A stretch of DNA of 64,000 nt from Rhizobium acidisoli (GTDB lineage: Bacteria > Pseudomonadota > Alphaproteobacteria > Rhizobiales > Rhizobiaceae): contig NZ_CP035001.1 in the NCBI RefSeq assembly GCF_002531755.2, positions 310,001 to 374,000 of the forward strand. Direction: 5' to 3'. The first letter of the stretch is position 1, and each line of letters begins with the position of its first letter. A program made the translations under genes and the position numbers. Under the pieces are notes generated by a model. The model made no database searches and was not told where the DNA came from. It saw nothing but the letters and a program-made list of their open reading frames with translations. Of the stretch, positions 26,650 to 35,305 are shown one piece after another.

Positions 26650-26836
26650 TTGTCTGCGTTGCCGATAAGAAACTGACGGGGGCATATCGGCAGCGGGCGA
26701 CGGCGCGGAAGATATCGCGGCGGCAAAACATGTCTGGATGCGATCCGGGGCAATATCCCGGCCAAGGTCGCCCGCGCAGCCCTCATTCGCGCTGCCGAGG
26801 AAGCCGGAGTTCCGGTGGTTGCCACTGTCCACTGAT
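26650..26836 (+). pseudogene. DUF982 protein C-terminal fragment
   Basis: One frame reads CLDAIRGNIPAKVARAALIR then AAEEAGVPVVATVH and a stop, the end of a DUF982 protein. The intact relative at 54857-55117 has CLDAIARHGSPALARSAFIE. No start or N-terminal half could be assembled. Confidence 0.5.
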
Positions 26837-27040
26837 CGGCCTCGGCGCAAAACCAACAAAGACCATGGCTGCACCGCGATGAGCCGGAGACACTCCCTCT
26901 TGCGCTCCAACGACGTTCGCGGCGTGATGCCACGAGACGACCAAAATGGCTGAAGCCGGTGGCGGCACGCCAGCCCTTGGAACTTCTAAGCCAATGCATA
27001 TCCCCGCGCCGGTAGCGACAGACCGAGGCGCGGCCCAGCT

Positions 27041-29215
27041 TCAAGCAGTAAATATTTGCTTGCCGGTTTCGTTGTACAAATCGATCACGGCCGCGCGGCT
27101 AAGGGGCCGCGAGATCAGAAAACCTTGGAGGCTATCACATCCAAGCGCCACCAAAGCATCGCTCTGTTCATCCGTTTCCACACCTTCAGCCGTGGTCTTA
27201 AGACCCTTCGCCCGGGCCATATTGATCATCGCCTCGATCAGCGGCTTGCTCTCTCCCTGCATCGCATCGATGAACGACTTGTCAATCTTGATCCTGTCGA
27301 CCACCAGCTTCTGCATTCTCGAGAAAGAGGAATATCCCGTTCCGAAGTCGTCGATCGCAATACCCACCCCCGCATTTCGGAGTATAGCAATGTTCCGGTC
27401 GCTTCGTCCTTCTTCACCAAAAGCCAAAGACTCGGTAATTTCTATCTCGAGTCTTTTTGGATCGATGTTCCATTTCGCCAATCTGGACAAGACACGAAGA
27501 GGATAACCGTCTGAACAGAGTTCCAATGCAGAGGCGTTGATCGCCATAGAGATTAAAGGAAGGTCTGCCATGACACTGCAGGCATCCTCGAGCACTTTGG
27601 CGCCGAGTTCGTGGATAAGGCCTATTTCCTCGGCAATGGGGATGAAGATGTCGGGAGCGATGAAGCCTTCTTCGGGATGCTTCCAACGAGCGAGCGCTTC
27701 CATAGACGACAGGCCCTTGTGCTCCGCTGAATATACCGGCTGATAAAAGGCCTCGATCTGAGATCTCGTCTCGAGCGCCAGCCGAAGGTCGTGTTCAAGC
27801 TTGCGACGCCTGCGCAGTAGCTCGTCCATATGCCCGCCGAAGATCGCAAAAGTGTTCCGACCCGCAGCCTTTGCGTGGTAGAGAGCTATATCGGCCTGAC
27901 GGGTGAGTTCCGACGGATCCGCACGGCCGGCGGCAACCGCAGCTCCGACACTTGCACCAATGACGATGTGGGCGCCATCTATCTCGAAAGGCTGCCGCAG
28001 ACGCTGCACGATCTGTTGGCAAACGGCGGTGGCCACTTCACCGTCCGCTTCTTCGAGAAAGACGGTAAATTCGTCACCTCCGATGCGACCGATGAGCGCC
28101 GCGGGCATGATCTCATTCATGCGCTGGCCCACGAGCGAGATGACCCTGTCTCCAGTCGGGTGCCCGAAAGTATCGTTAACCGCTTTGAACCGGTCGAGGT
28201 CTATGAACAGCACGCAGTGGCTCTGGTTCTGCGAGGCCGCGCCGAGGCGGGCGGCGAGTTCGTTGCTGAAATGAGCGCGGTTTGAAAGGCCGGTCAGAGG
28301 ATCGCGCGAGGCGAGATGCTGGAGTTCCTCACGATTTGAAGCGAGCCGGGTCGAACGTCTCCAGATCGCATGCCCGCACAGACTAGCCGCGACGAAAATG
28401 ACAGCGGCTGCCAGGCCCACCGCCGGCAGGGTCGCTTTCATCACGCTCCCACCAGGCCGAAATGGGCGCCAGGTGAAGTAGCCGATCGCAGCGCCCGAAC
28501 GAGCCGTTAGGGGAACGAATGAGTGCTCGGTGTCCTTCGGAGCATCGTCCTCGAACTTCATTTCAGAAAACTGGTAGTCCTTTCCGATGTCGGAAACGAA
28601 ACTTTGATCGAGGAACCTCACAGCGACATGGAGATTTTGCTCGCCCGGCTGTTGCTCGACATCGCCGGTGTCAGAGACGATTGGCTTGACGCTCACAATC
28701 GCCGGTCGTCGCCCTACGTATGCGAGGTCGCTTTCGCCGATTGAGAGCACGCGGTCCGTGACCCCTTCGGTGTCGCTGGCAGCAAGTCGTTTCTGTAATG
28801 CCTCCGCCAGCGGCATGTAGGCGCCGCGCAGATCATCCGACGACAACGCGTTATCCGAGGGCGCAATGAATTCATAAATCGGGGTCCGATCGGAGGAAAG
28901 TACGATTGCGGCGTCATGGCCGAAGTAAGTGTGCATCCAATCGCCGAGGTTCGATTTGAGCCATTCCAGATCCCGCGCACCGGTTTTTCGAACAGCATCG
29001 TCCCATACCGTCGCGCTTTCCTGATCATGAGCAACGCTTGCCTGCATCTTCGAGACGATCAGTCTAACCAGGTCCCGCTGGCGAGCCTCTGCCACCATAT
29101 CGGTTTTTGCTGCGGCCCAGTGGAGGGTACCAAGAAGGACGCACCCTATGATTAATGACGCCGCTGCCGGGAGAAGCCACTTTAAAACCCACTGCGACCG
29201 CGCCTGCCGATTCAT
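27041..29215 (-). CDS. Membrane GGDEF-EAL cyclic-di-GMP enzyme with a periplasmic sensor domain
   Basis: The product has 724 residues from the ATG at 29215; a TTG two codons earlier is also possible. A membrane helix (about 13-36) and a second one (about 263-282) flank a periplasmic CHASE4-like domain (DQESATVWDDAVRKT). GGDEF is intact at 379-383 in RIGGDEFTVF, so diguanylate cyclase activity is possible. The EAL domain keeps its motif at 506-508, an INAS asparagine, EITES, and DDFGTGYSS at about 622-630. The phosphodiesterase site therefore looks complete. Net activity cannot be told from sequence. It is a single gene. Confidence 0.9.
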   Translation of the reverse strand: MNRQARSQWVLKWLLPAAASLIIGCVLLGTLHWAAAKTDMVAEARQRDLVRLIVSKMQASVAHDQESATVWDDAVRKTGARDLEWLKSNLGDWMHTYFGHDAAIVLSSDRTPIYEFIAPSDNALSSDDLRGAYMPLAEALQKRLAASDTEGVTDRVLSIGESDLAYVGRRPAIVSVKPIVSDTGDVEQQPGEQNLHVAVRFLDQSFVSDIGKDYQFSEMKFEDDAPKDTEHSFVPLTARSGAAIGYFTWRPFRPGGSVMKATLPAVGLAAAVIFVAASLCGHAIWRRSTRLASNREELQHLASRDPLTGLSNRAHFSNELAARLGAASQNQSHCVLFIDLDRFKAVNDTFGHPTGDRVISLVGQRMNEIMPAALIGRIGGDEFTVFLEEADGEVATAVCQQIVQRLRQPFEIDGAHIVIGASVGAAVAAGRADPSELTRQADIALYHAKAAGRNTFAIFGGHMDELLRRRRKLEHDLRLALETRSQIEAFYQPVYSAEHKGLSSMEALARWKHPEEGFIAPDIFIPIAEEIGLIHELGAKVLEDACSVMADLPLISMAINASALELCSDGYPLRVLSRLAKWNIDPKRLEIEITESLAFGEEGRSDRNIAILRNAGVGIAIDDFGTGYSSFSRMQKLVVDRIKIDKSFIDAMQGESKPLIEAMINMARAKGLKTTAEGVETDEQSDALVALGCDSLQGFLISRPLSRAAVIDLYNETGKQIFTA

Positions 29216-29221
29216 CTGCAA

Positions 29222-29592
29222 TTCGTCCTTTTATGTGTGAACAGCGTAAAACGGGAACGTTAAAGCACGCGGAAGGGAATTGGTTAGCACTTCCTTCCGG
29301 GTCATCGTTCAGGCCTGCCGCCATTGACCAAGACGATCCCTGAAGGATTTGGATAAGGCCGAAGGAGGAGCTTAAAACCAAACCTCGTCGACCTTCTTCA
29401 GCGCTAAGAGAGCGTCGTGAGGTCGCCCGCGCATGCGACGGTTCAACAGTCCGGGCCAATGCAGCTTTTGGACTGGAGTACGGAACGAGCCGCTTCAGAT
29501 CTAGTTTTACATCTGATGACCGCGCCGCATCCCTTCGAGAACGCGGGCTGATTCCAAATGTTAACTCGTTGCTCATTCGAGAAGCTTTTTCG
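29222..29592. other. Gap upstream of the broken glycosyltransferase
   Basis: A minus-strand frame (29064-29576) overlaps the start of the GGDEF-EAL gene and has no family features. I see no gene or clear promoter. Confidence 0.4.
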
Positions 29593-30206
29593 ACGAAGAT
29601 CGCCCAGATCGCCCCGCTTGCCGAACGCGTTCCCCCGAAGCTCTATGGGGGAACAGAGAGAACCGTTTCTTATCTGGCGGACGAGCTTGTCCGTCAGGGC
29701 CATGAGGTCGCACTTTTCGCCAGCGGCGACTGTGTTACCAACGGCAAACTGGTGCCTTGCTCGCGCGTTGCCTTGCGGCTCAACCCTGCAGTCAAGGACC
29801 ACCTGCCGCACCAGATCGTGATGCTGGAGGAGGTTCGCCGCCGGGCGCACGAATTCGATGTCGTCCATTCCCACATCGATCTGCTGCATTTCCCGTTGGT
29901 TCGGAATTTTGCCGGCCGAACCGTGACGACGCTGCACGGGCAGTTGGACCTGCCTGACCTTCGACCATTCTACCAGGCTTTCCGGGAAAACCGCTGGTAT
30001 CGATCTCAAACAATCAGCGCCAGCCGATGCCGCCGGTCAACTGGGCGGGTACCGTATATCACGGGCTTGCGATCGATATGCTGCCTTTTACCGCAAAGCC
30101 GAAAGGAAACTATCTTGCTTTCCTTGGGCGCATTGCCCCCGGAGAAGCGACCCGATCGAGCCATCCAGATTGCTCTTAAAGCAGGGAGGCCGCTGAAGAT
30201 CGCGGT
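29593..30206 (+). pseudogene. Glycosyltransferase family 4, decayed paralogue of the 39543 gene
   Basis: The sequence matches the intact gene at 39543-40637 from its first codon, but the ATG is changed to ACG (ACGAAGATCGCCCAGATCGC). It continues with PPKLYGGTERTVSYLADELV and VVHSHIDLLHFPLV. A frameshift at about 29985 and another at about 30139 follow. Homology ends near 30206, before the catalytic EX7E motif. About 205 of 364 codons remain. Confidence 0.8.
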
Positions 30207-30299
30207 GGCATCGCCGGCCGCTAGAAATCGGACGGGATCGTCTCGAACGCACTTCACCCGGGTGCGATCGCGACGAACCTATAACGACACACGGGGGGA

Positions 30300-30534
30300 C
30301 TTAGAACTGCGGAACATCTCCGCAAAACGCCGGGGCAAGGTGCATCGACGTCCGTGTTGCCGGCGGGTTCGCCCCCCGTCGAGGGCGTGAGCGGCCGATA
30401 CTTCCACGATTGTCAATCGCCCCCGTTCTCCCTGGACGACCTGATGGCAAACAGGAAGGCTCGCGGCTTACGCCCTGGACAGCGAGAACGCGGATCGGCT
30501 TTGGCGGATGGCAGCCGATCTTATCAGAGAGTGA
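30300..30534 (+). pseudogene. SDR C-terminal fragment (first)
   Basis: Across frames the bases encode HLRKTPGQGASTSVLPAGSP, then EGVSGRYFHDCQ, and finally AYALDSENADRLWRMAADLI with a stop. This is the C-terminal tail of larger SDR enzymes of the retinol-dehydrogenase/WWOX-like type (VSGRYFxDC...ALDxxNADRLW). The Rossmann half is missing. Confidence 0.55.
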
Positions 30535-30865
30535 ACCTAGGATGCTATCGGAAAGGAAGGCTCAGTACGAGACCGAAAACATACGCCGACTGCGCCTTCC
30601 TTCGATTGTCCATCAGGGGTTGGACACCACACGCTATGCCAGTTCGTGGGCGCGTGTAAGCCCGGACTTAGGTCCCGGGCGCTTTGGTACAAAAGATCGC
30701 CGGTTGCCAACCTACGGCAGTCGGACGGTCAGACTTAAATCGGCCTTGCGGAGCCGATCTATCGCTAGGACCTAAGTCCCGCCTCTGAACCAAATTGAAT
30801 TTCGCTGTTGTTCGCGTCACACAGGCTTTCCTTCCGCTTCTTAAGGCCGCCTGAACCGACGTCGT
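30535..30865. other. Gap with a pair of inverted 12-mers
   Basis: No coding signature is seen. GGACTTAGGTCC at 30664-30675 and its exact reverse complement at 30768-30779 bracket about 92 bases, listed as a repeat. Confidence 0.4.
30664..30779. repeat. Inverted 12-base repeat pair
   Basis: GGACTTAGGTCC and GGACCTAAGTCC are perfect reverse complements and each is itself nearly palindromic. The 116-base unit could be a small non-autonomous element. No flanking duplication was found. Confidence 0.4.
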
Positions 30866-31185
30866 CATGGTAAGCAGCGGTCTTGGTTCCAAGGGCTGGT
30901 TTCTGACCCCGCAGAACGAGTTCTACCGAGTTAATTAGCTCGGCTACAACAGCTCAAAATCTGCGCTCGATGCGGTTGCTCTGGCGTTCGCCAAGGACCT
31001 CGCGGCGTCCGGCATCAAGGTCAACGCAACCGATCCAGGCTTCACGACCACGGACTTCAACGGACATTCCGGCTACCGCACTGTCCAACACGCTGCAAAG
31101 AGCGTGGTCTTTTCTGGCGACCCTGAACCAGAAGACGGCCCGACCGGCGGCTTCTTTCTTTGATGGCGAGACTGTCCCGTGGGAG
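30866..31185 (+). pseudogene. SDR C-terminal fragment (second)
   Basis: The frame reads SSGLGS, NEFYRVN, a stop, then GYNSSKSALDAVALAFAKDL, NATDPGFTTTDFNGHSGYRT and PEDGPTGGFF. The catalytic YNSSK is present, but an in-frame TAA before it and a stop after GGFF break the gene. The N-terminal cofactor half is absent. It belongs to a different SDR subgroup from the fragment at 30300. Confidence 0.65.
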
Positions 31186-31280
31186 TCTGCGGCGCCTGAT
31201 CCCACAGGAATAAGATACCGGCCGCCCCGTTGGGCGGCTCGGCTCTCGTCAACGCCTCAAAAGCGGTTTCTTGCTCCGCT

Positions 31281-31385
31281 CTATGTTGCCGTATTTTCCC
31301 GTGAGAAGTCCTCCGGCGGCTTCCCCACGTGGCGGGTGAACGCGACGCTGAACGCACTCGCCGAGCCATAGCGCTGACGACGTTG
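31281..31385 (-). pseudogene. AraC-family C-terminal fragment
   Basis: The strand reads RQRYGSASAFSVAFTRHVGK followed by PPEDFSREN. This is the second helix-turn-helix of an AraC regulator, where YGSxSAFSxAFxRxxGxxP is the family signature. The rest of the gene is missing. Confidence 0.5.
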
Positions 31386-31401
31386 CATACCTTTCAGCAC
31401 G

Positions 31402-32304
31402 TCAGGTGCCAGGGCGTTTCGCGTTTTCTTTTGCTCTGCCTGGGTAGCATGCGAGCCCTGCTCCGCCAACTATTAGGAGCGCCGACAAGCCAACGTAAAT
31501 GCTCGCTTGTGATTGCCCGCTCGCGACAAGGAGCAGGGTCGAGATCAGTGGCGCCAAGTATGAGAGTGTCCCGAGCAGCGGCATGTTGCCATGCTTAGTC
31601 GCATAATCCCAAGCCAGGAACGCGAGGCCTGTGGGGCCCATCCCTAGAAACAGTACGGCAAGCCACTGATGGACGGTTGGCACTACACTATCCTCGAACA
31701 AAAGATGCGCGGTCGCGCCGGCAAGGGCCACCGCACCATAAACACCGATTAAAGTCTGACTCGGAACCTCTTCGAAGCGGCGGTTGATGACGGAGTACCC
31801 CGACCAGATCGCCGCACATGCGAAGGCGGCCAGATACCCTAGTACATTGGAAGCCTGCTCAGTCTCCGCCTGACGGTCCATGAAAATAATGGCCGCCCCA
31901 ATGAACCCCAGAGCTGCGCCCACGAGGTGCCGGTAGCCCAACCGGTCGCCTCCAGGAACCAAAGCGGAGAAGAGCACGATGAGTAGCGGCCATAGATAGG
32001 CAATCAAACTGGCACGCGCAGGTGGAACCGTCGCGAGCGCAAAGAAATAAAGCGCGTGGTAGAGAAAAATCGCGAAGAATGCCAGGAGCGACGCTGCCGG
32101 CGGCCGGCAAAGTCGGCCGACGGAGGGAGCCCCACCTAACACGAGTACAACTCTTCCGCTGGCGAAGGCGACACCAAAACACAGTGCCAGGAGTTCAAAT
32201 GGCGGAATGCCCCCCGCCGCGACTGTAAATAAAGCCAGCCCGGACCATAACCCGATGGCAATCAGCCCGACAGCCGTCGCCTTACCCGCTCGCTGATTTA
32301 TCAT
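31402..32304 (-). CDS. EamA/DMT-family transporter
   Basis: The start at 32304 has a GGGGGAAAG site; the frame extends upstream without one. The 300-residue product shows about ten hydrophobic segments arranged as two EamA repeats. The first is around LLAFFAIFLYHALYFFALAT and ARASLIAYLWPLLIVLFSAL. The second is around VLGYLAAFACAAIWSGYSVI and LGTLSYLAPLISTLLLVASG. It is an inner-membrane exporter of metabolites, amino acids or drugs. It lies 72 bases after an AraC gene on the same strand, its probable regulator. Confidence 0.85.
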   Translation of the reverse strand: MINQRAGKATAVGLIAIGLWSGLALFTVAAGGIPPFELLALCFGVAFASGRVVLVLGGAPSVGRLCRPPAASLLAFFAIFLYHALYFFALATVPPARASLIAYLWPLLIVLFSALVPGGDRLGYRHLVGAALGFIGAAIIFMDRQAETEQASNVLGYLAAFACAAIWSGYSVINRRFEEVPSQTLIGVYGAVALAGATAHLLFEDSVVPTVHQWLAVLFLGMGPTGLAFLAWDYATKHGNMPLLGTLSYLAPLISTLLLVASGQSQASIYVGLSALLIVGGAGLACYPGRAKENAKRPGT

Positions 32305-32376
32305 TCTTTCCCCCAGCCACACAACGGCATAGGGATACAAGAACAGGGAAAGAGTCTTGACATAACCTTCCGGACT

Positions 32377-33243
32377 TCAGGCATTTCCTCCAAGCAGGCT
32401 GCACCGAACCTCCGCTGGGGTTGCACCACGCTCCCTACGCATGGCGCGCGTCAATGCGCTCTGGTCAGAATGACCGCTTCGGATCGCTATTTCGGCAATG
32501 GATAGAGTCGGAATGGCAAGCATGCGTTCGGCCGCATCAAGGCGGAGCTCGACCAGTTGAGCGTGAGGTGTTGTCGCCCGCTTGTTCAGGAAAGCCTCGT
32601 GGAGGCGGGTTTGGCTCAAGCCGGCTGCCTGAGCAATATCATGAACGCGAATTGGATCGGCCAGTCTGCATTTCATAAAGGCAACGGCTCGCCTCACCGC
32701 CAGTTCCACCCGATCAAGCTGATCACTTTGTTGGGCGAGCCGTTCCAGAAGAAGCGTGGACCAGGCCTCACAGAGCGACGATGAAAGCCTAGCCTGAGGG
32801 CTAAGTGCTTTTATGTAATCGACAAGCCCCTGAACGGCGGAACCGATCGCGAAAAAAGGCGGCACGATCTCATGATCAATGGCCCGCGTCCAAACCCCAG
32901 GAGGTACATCCAAAACGATGAAGCTGTTTTCGGGCTCAGCAGAAAAAGTATGCTCGCACTCAGCGGGTATGAAGGACGCTATGGTTCCTCCCACACGACC
33001 GGCGCGGCGCCCTGTTTCGATTTCGAGTACGCCCGAGCAAGGCAAGATCACCTGATGGAAATCGTGCCGGTGGCGCTCTACTTCCCCGGAGTAGCTCCTA
33101 ACTTCAACCGCTGTGCTGTCCATCCGCTGATCCAGTTCGATTTGATTTCGCAGCGTGTCTAACAAGTCCTGTTCGAGGTTCGCGCTCGTTCGCGTCGCAG
33201 AGTTCAACTTCAGTGACGAATTCCCCTTATAGGGGCAAAGCAC
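32377..33243 (-). CDS. AraC-family transcriptional regulator
   Basis: The C-terminal AraC domain is intact: VHDIAQAAGLSQTRLHEAFL and LSIAEIAIRSGHSDQSALTR. An N-terminal cupin (HRHDFHQVILPCSGVLEIET, IPAECEHTF) senses the effector. The start is uncertain: a GTG at 33243 gives 288 residues, while an ATG at 33123 gives 248 and would still keep the cupin. It is followed on the same strand by the EamA exporter, so regulation of that exporter is likely. Confidence 0.8.
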   Translation of the reverse strand: MLCPYKGNSSLKLNSATRTSANLEQDLLDTLRNQIELDQRMDSTAVEVRSYSGEVERHRHDFHQVILPCSGVLEIETGRRAGRVGGTIASFIPAECEHTFSAEPENSFIVLDVPPGVWTRAIDHEIVPPFFAIGSAVQGLVDYIKALSPQARLSSSLCEAWSTLLLERLAQQSDQLDRVELAVRRAVAFMKCRLADPIRVHDIAQAAGLSQTRLHEAFLNKRATTPHAQLVELRLDAAERMLAIPTLSIAEIAIRSGHSDQSALTRAMRRERGATPAEVRCSLLGGNA

Positions 33244-33479
33244 CGTCGCGGCTACTCTTCACATCAGGCACTTTAAGCACGACTGCTGGCGGGCCAATTA
33301 TGGGTAGCCACTAGGTAGCCGTCCCTCAATAAAGGGCGACACCAACCGAAGACTATCCCCGCTCGAATAATTGGCAAAGCGTTCGGCAGAGTCCGCGGCG
33401 TGCGCAACGCTACGACCCCTCTCAACAGCAGCATCATGTCTCCCGAACAGCGCCCAAGGCCGGCCTATCGGCCTTCAGT

Positions 33480-34550
33480 TCATTCCGGCAACTTCTTCGG
33501 AAGCCATAGCCACGTGATGATGCCACCTGCCAAGGTCAACAATCCGCCCGTCCCGACCGCAATATGCAGGCCGGTCAGGAAGGCCTCCTTGGCCTGCATG
33601 AAAGTTTCGGAAGCAAGGCCTGACTGATCGAGAGTTTCGTTGAGCGTGCCGGCAACGCCGGGACCGAGCAGGCGAAAGCTCAGCGCGGCCAACGATCCGA
33701 GGAGCGTAATAACCAAACGCATTCCCCAACTCGTTGCTGGTCTCGGCAATCGAACCGGCAGCTCCAGCTCGTTCGGCAGGAACCGCCGAGACCGCGATTT
33801 CGGCCACAAGGCTGAAAGACAGCCCGTATCCGACACCGGCGATCACGGTTGAAGCGATGAAGGCCGCAACGCCGGCCTCGGTGCTGATGAACAGCAGCAG
33901 GAAGACGCCCGCGCTTATCAGCAGGTGCGTCGCTGCCCACGCAGGTCGCCGTCAGCACAATCGCCCCCGGCAACGTCAGCAAAGCGGCCGTGAAAACATC
34001 GAAGCCAAGCACCGATTGCAGATAGATGCCGGAGAGGTAGCTGGCGGCCGACCAGACGAGGAGCGACAGAAGGCCGGTCATAATCGCGGTTGAGAAGATG
34101 CGATCCCGAAACAGGTTGAGATCGAGCAGTGGATAGTCGATCCTGGTCTGTCGGCGCAGAAGCAGCGCGAGGGCAAGAATACCGATGATTCCGGCGACGG
34201 ATTGAGTCGCTGTAAAGCCCTCCGCTGCGACATTCTTGAGCGACCAGGTAAACAGCAGGATGCCGACGAATGACAGCAGGAGGCTCGGGAGGTCGATTCG
34301 GCCATGGGTGGTCGAGCGCATTTCCCGAAGCAGAACCGGCGCGGCGATCAGGAAGCCAAGCACGACTGGCACGTTGATAAGGAACACAGCATTCCACTCG
34401 AACTGGCTGAGCAGCATGCCGCCTAAAAGGGGACCGATGGCGAAGCCGGCTGCGAACGTCACGGCGAAGATGCCGATGGCACGCGCGCGCAGGCGCGTAT
34501 CGGGAAACAGCACACTGACGATTGCCAGTCCCGAGGGCAGCAGTGTCGCG
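33480..34550 (-). pseudogene. MFS (DHA2-type) drug exporter, truncated and frameshifted
   Basis: The long frame encodes the middle of a 14-helix exporter: GIFAVTFAAGFAIGPLLGGM, FEWNAVFLINVPVVLGFLIA and LLDLNLFRDRIFSTAIMTGL. After about 33950 the frame shifts; two more frames carry the last helices (IAGVGYGLSFSLVAEIAVSA, then TLAGGIITWLWLPKKLPE with the stop). The N-terminal helices are lost where the sequence meets a copied dehydrogenase tail at 34550. It cannot be functional. Confidence 0.75.
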
Positions 34551-34965
34551 AGTTCTCGACCTTCGAAGGAATTCGTCGATCTTGCGAACGATCGACTTGA
34601 GGACATAGGCGGCGTGGACTTGGTCTTCGCCCTCATCGGCGGGGACATTCAGAAGCGGTCAGTTGCCCTGATCAGAACCGGCGGAACGCCTGTGACTGCG
34701 GTCGGGCCAACCGATGTTCGGCCTGCAAACGGATCCACGGTTGATTTCGTGGTTGAGGCCGATTGAAACCAACTGTTCGAGATCGTGCAGCGGGTCCGCG
34801 ATGGCAGACTGCGTACAAATGTCGGCAAGACCACAACTTTGACCGACGCTGTCGCCGCGCTCACCTCAACGGAGCGGCGCGCAGGAAAAACCGTCATCCG
34901 CGTTCTGGCCTGATCAATCCGCATCTGGGGCGGCCAACCATTCCGAGCGCCCCACTCGCCTTGAA
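34550..34965 (+). pseudogene. Second copy of the quinone-oxidoreductase 3' end
   Basis: The stretch is a near-identical copy of the end of the gene at 50950-51867 plus about 50 bases after its stop. It starts near the segment encoding VLDFGANEFVDLAND and contains GGDIQKRSVALIRTGG and TDVRPANGSTVDFVVEAD. A stop (TGA for the CGA codon) replaces the Arg after VVEAD. There is no promoter or N-terminal part; the left end abuts the MFS remnant. Confidence 0.85.
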
Positions 34966-35305
34966 GGGTCTGAACCTGCAACACCTTTTTAAGGAGCTAA
35001 GTTACTAATAAATTTGGTCTTAAAACGCATCTCTTGGGACTGGGGCAATTGGCTATCTCACGGTTTAGATTGTTAGAGAAGTACTTTCCCTCCCTTCTCT
35101 CTGTTAAATTCGGCCGTCTGACCTTTGCCGATAGCGACCCATCAGACATTTTGCATTGATATGCGATGGCGACAGGTCGGTTCGTTTCCTGGATCATACG
35201 ATTTGATACAACTTCAACGAATCCCGAAACAAGCCGGATACATGAGATCCGTAAATTCTCCTCCGCGCCAGTGCCCTGACAACGGCATAACCAAGGAGAA
35301 GCAGT
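34966..35305. other. Upstream region of the epoxide hydrolase gene
   Basis: This AT-richer gap has no open frame with a known protein. It should hold the promoter of the downstream gene; no consensus elements stand out. Confidence 0.4.

Noticed and set aside
26214..27044. 276-codon minus-strand frame
   Set aside because: It runs through pieces of acetyltransferase, resolvase and DUF982 relics; the motifs are better explained by those short fragments.
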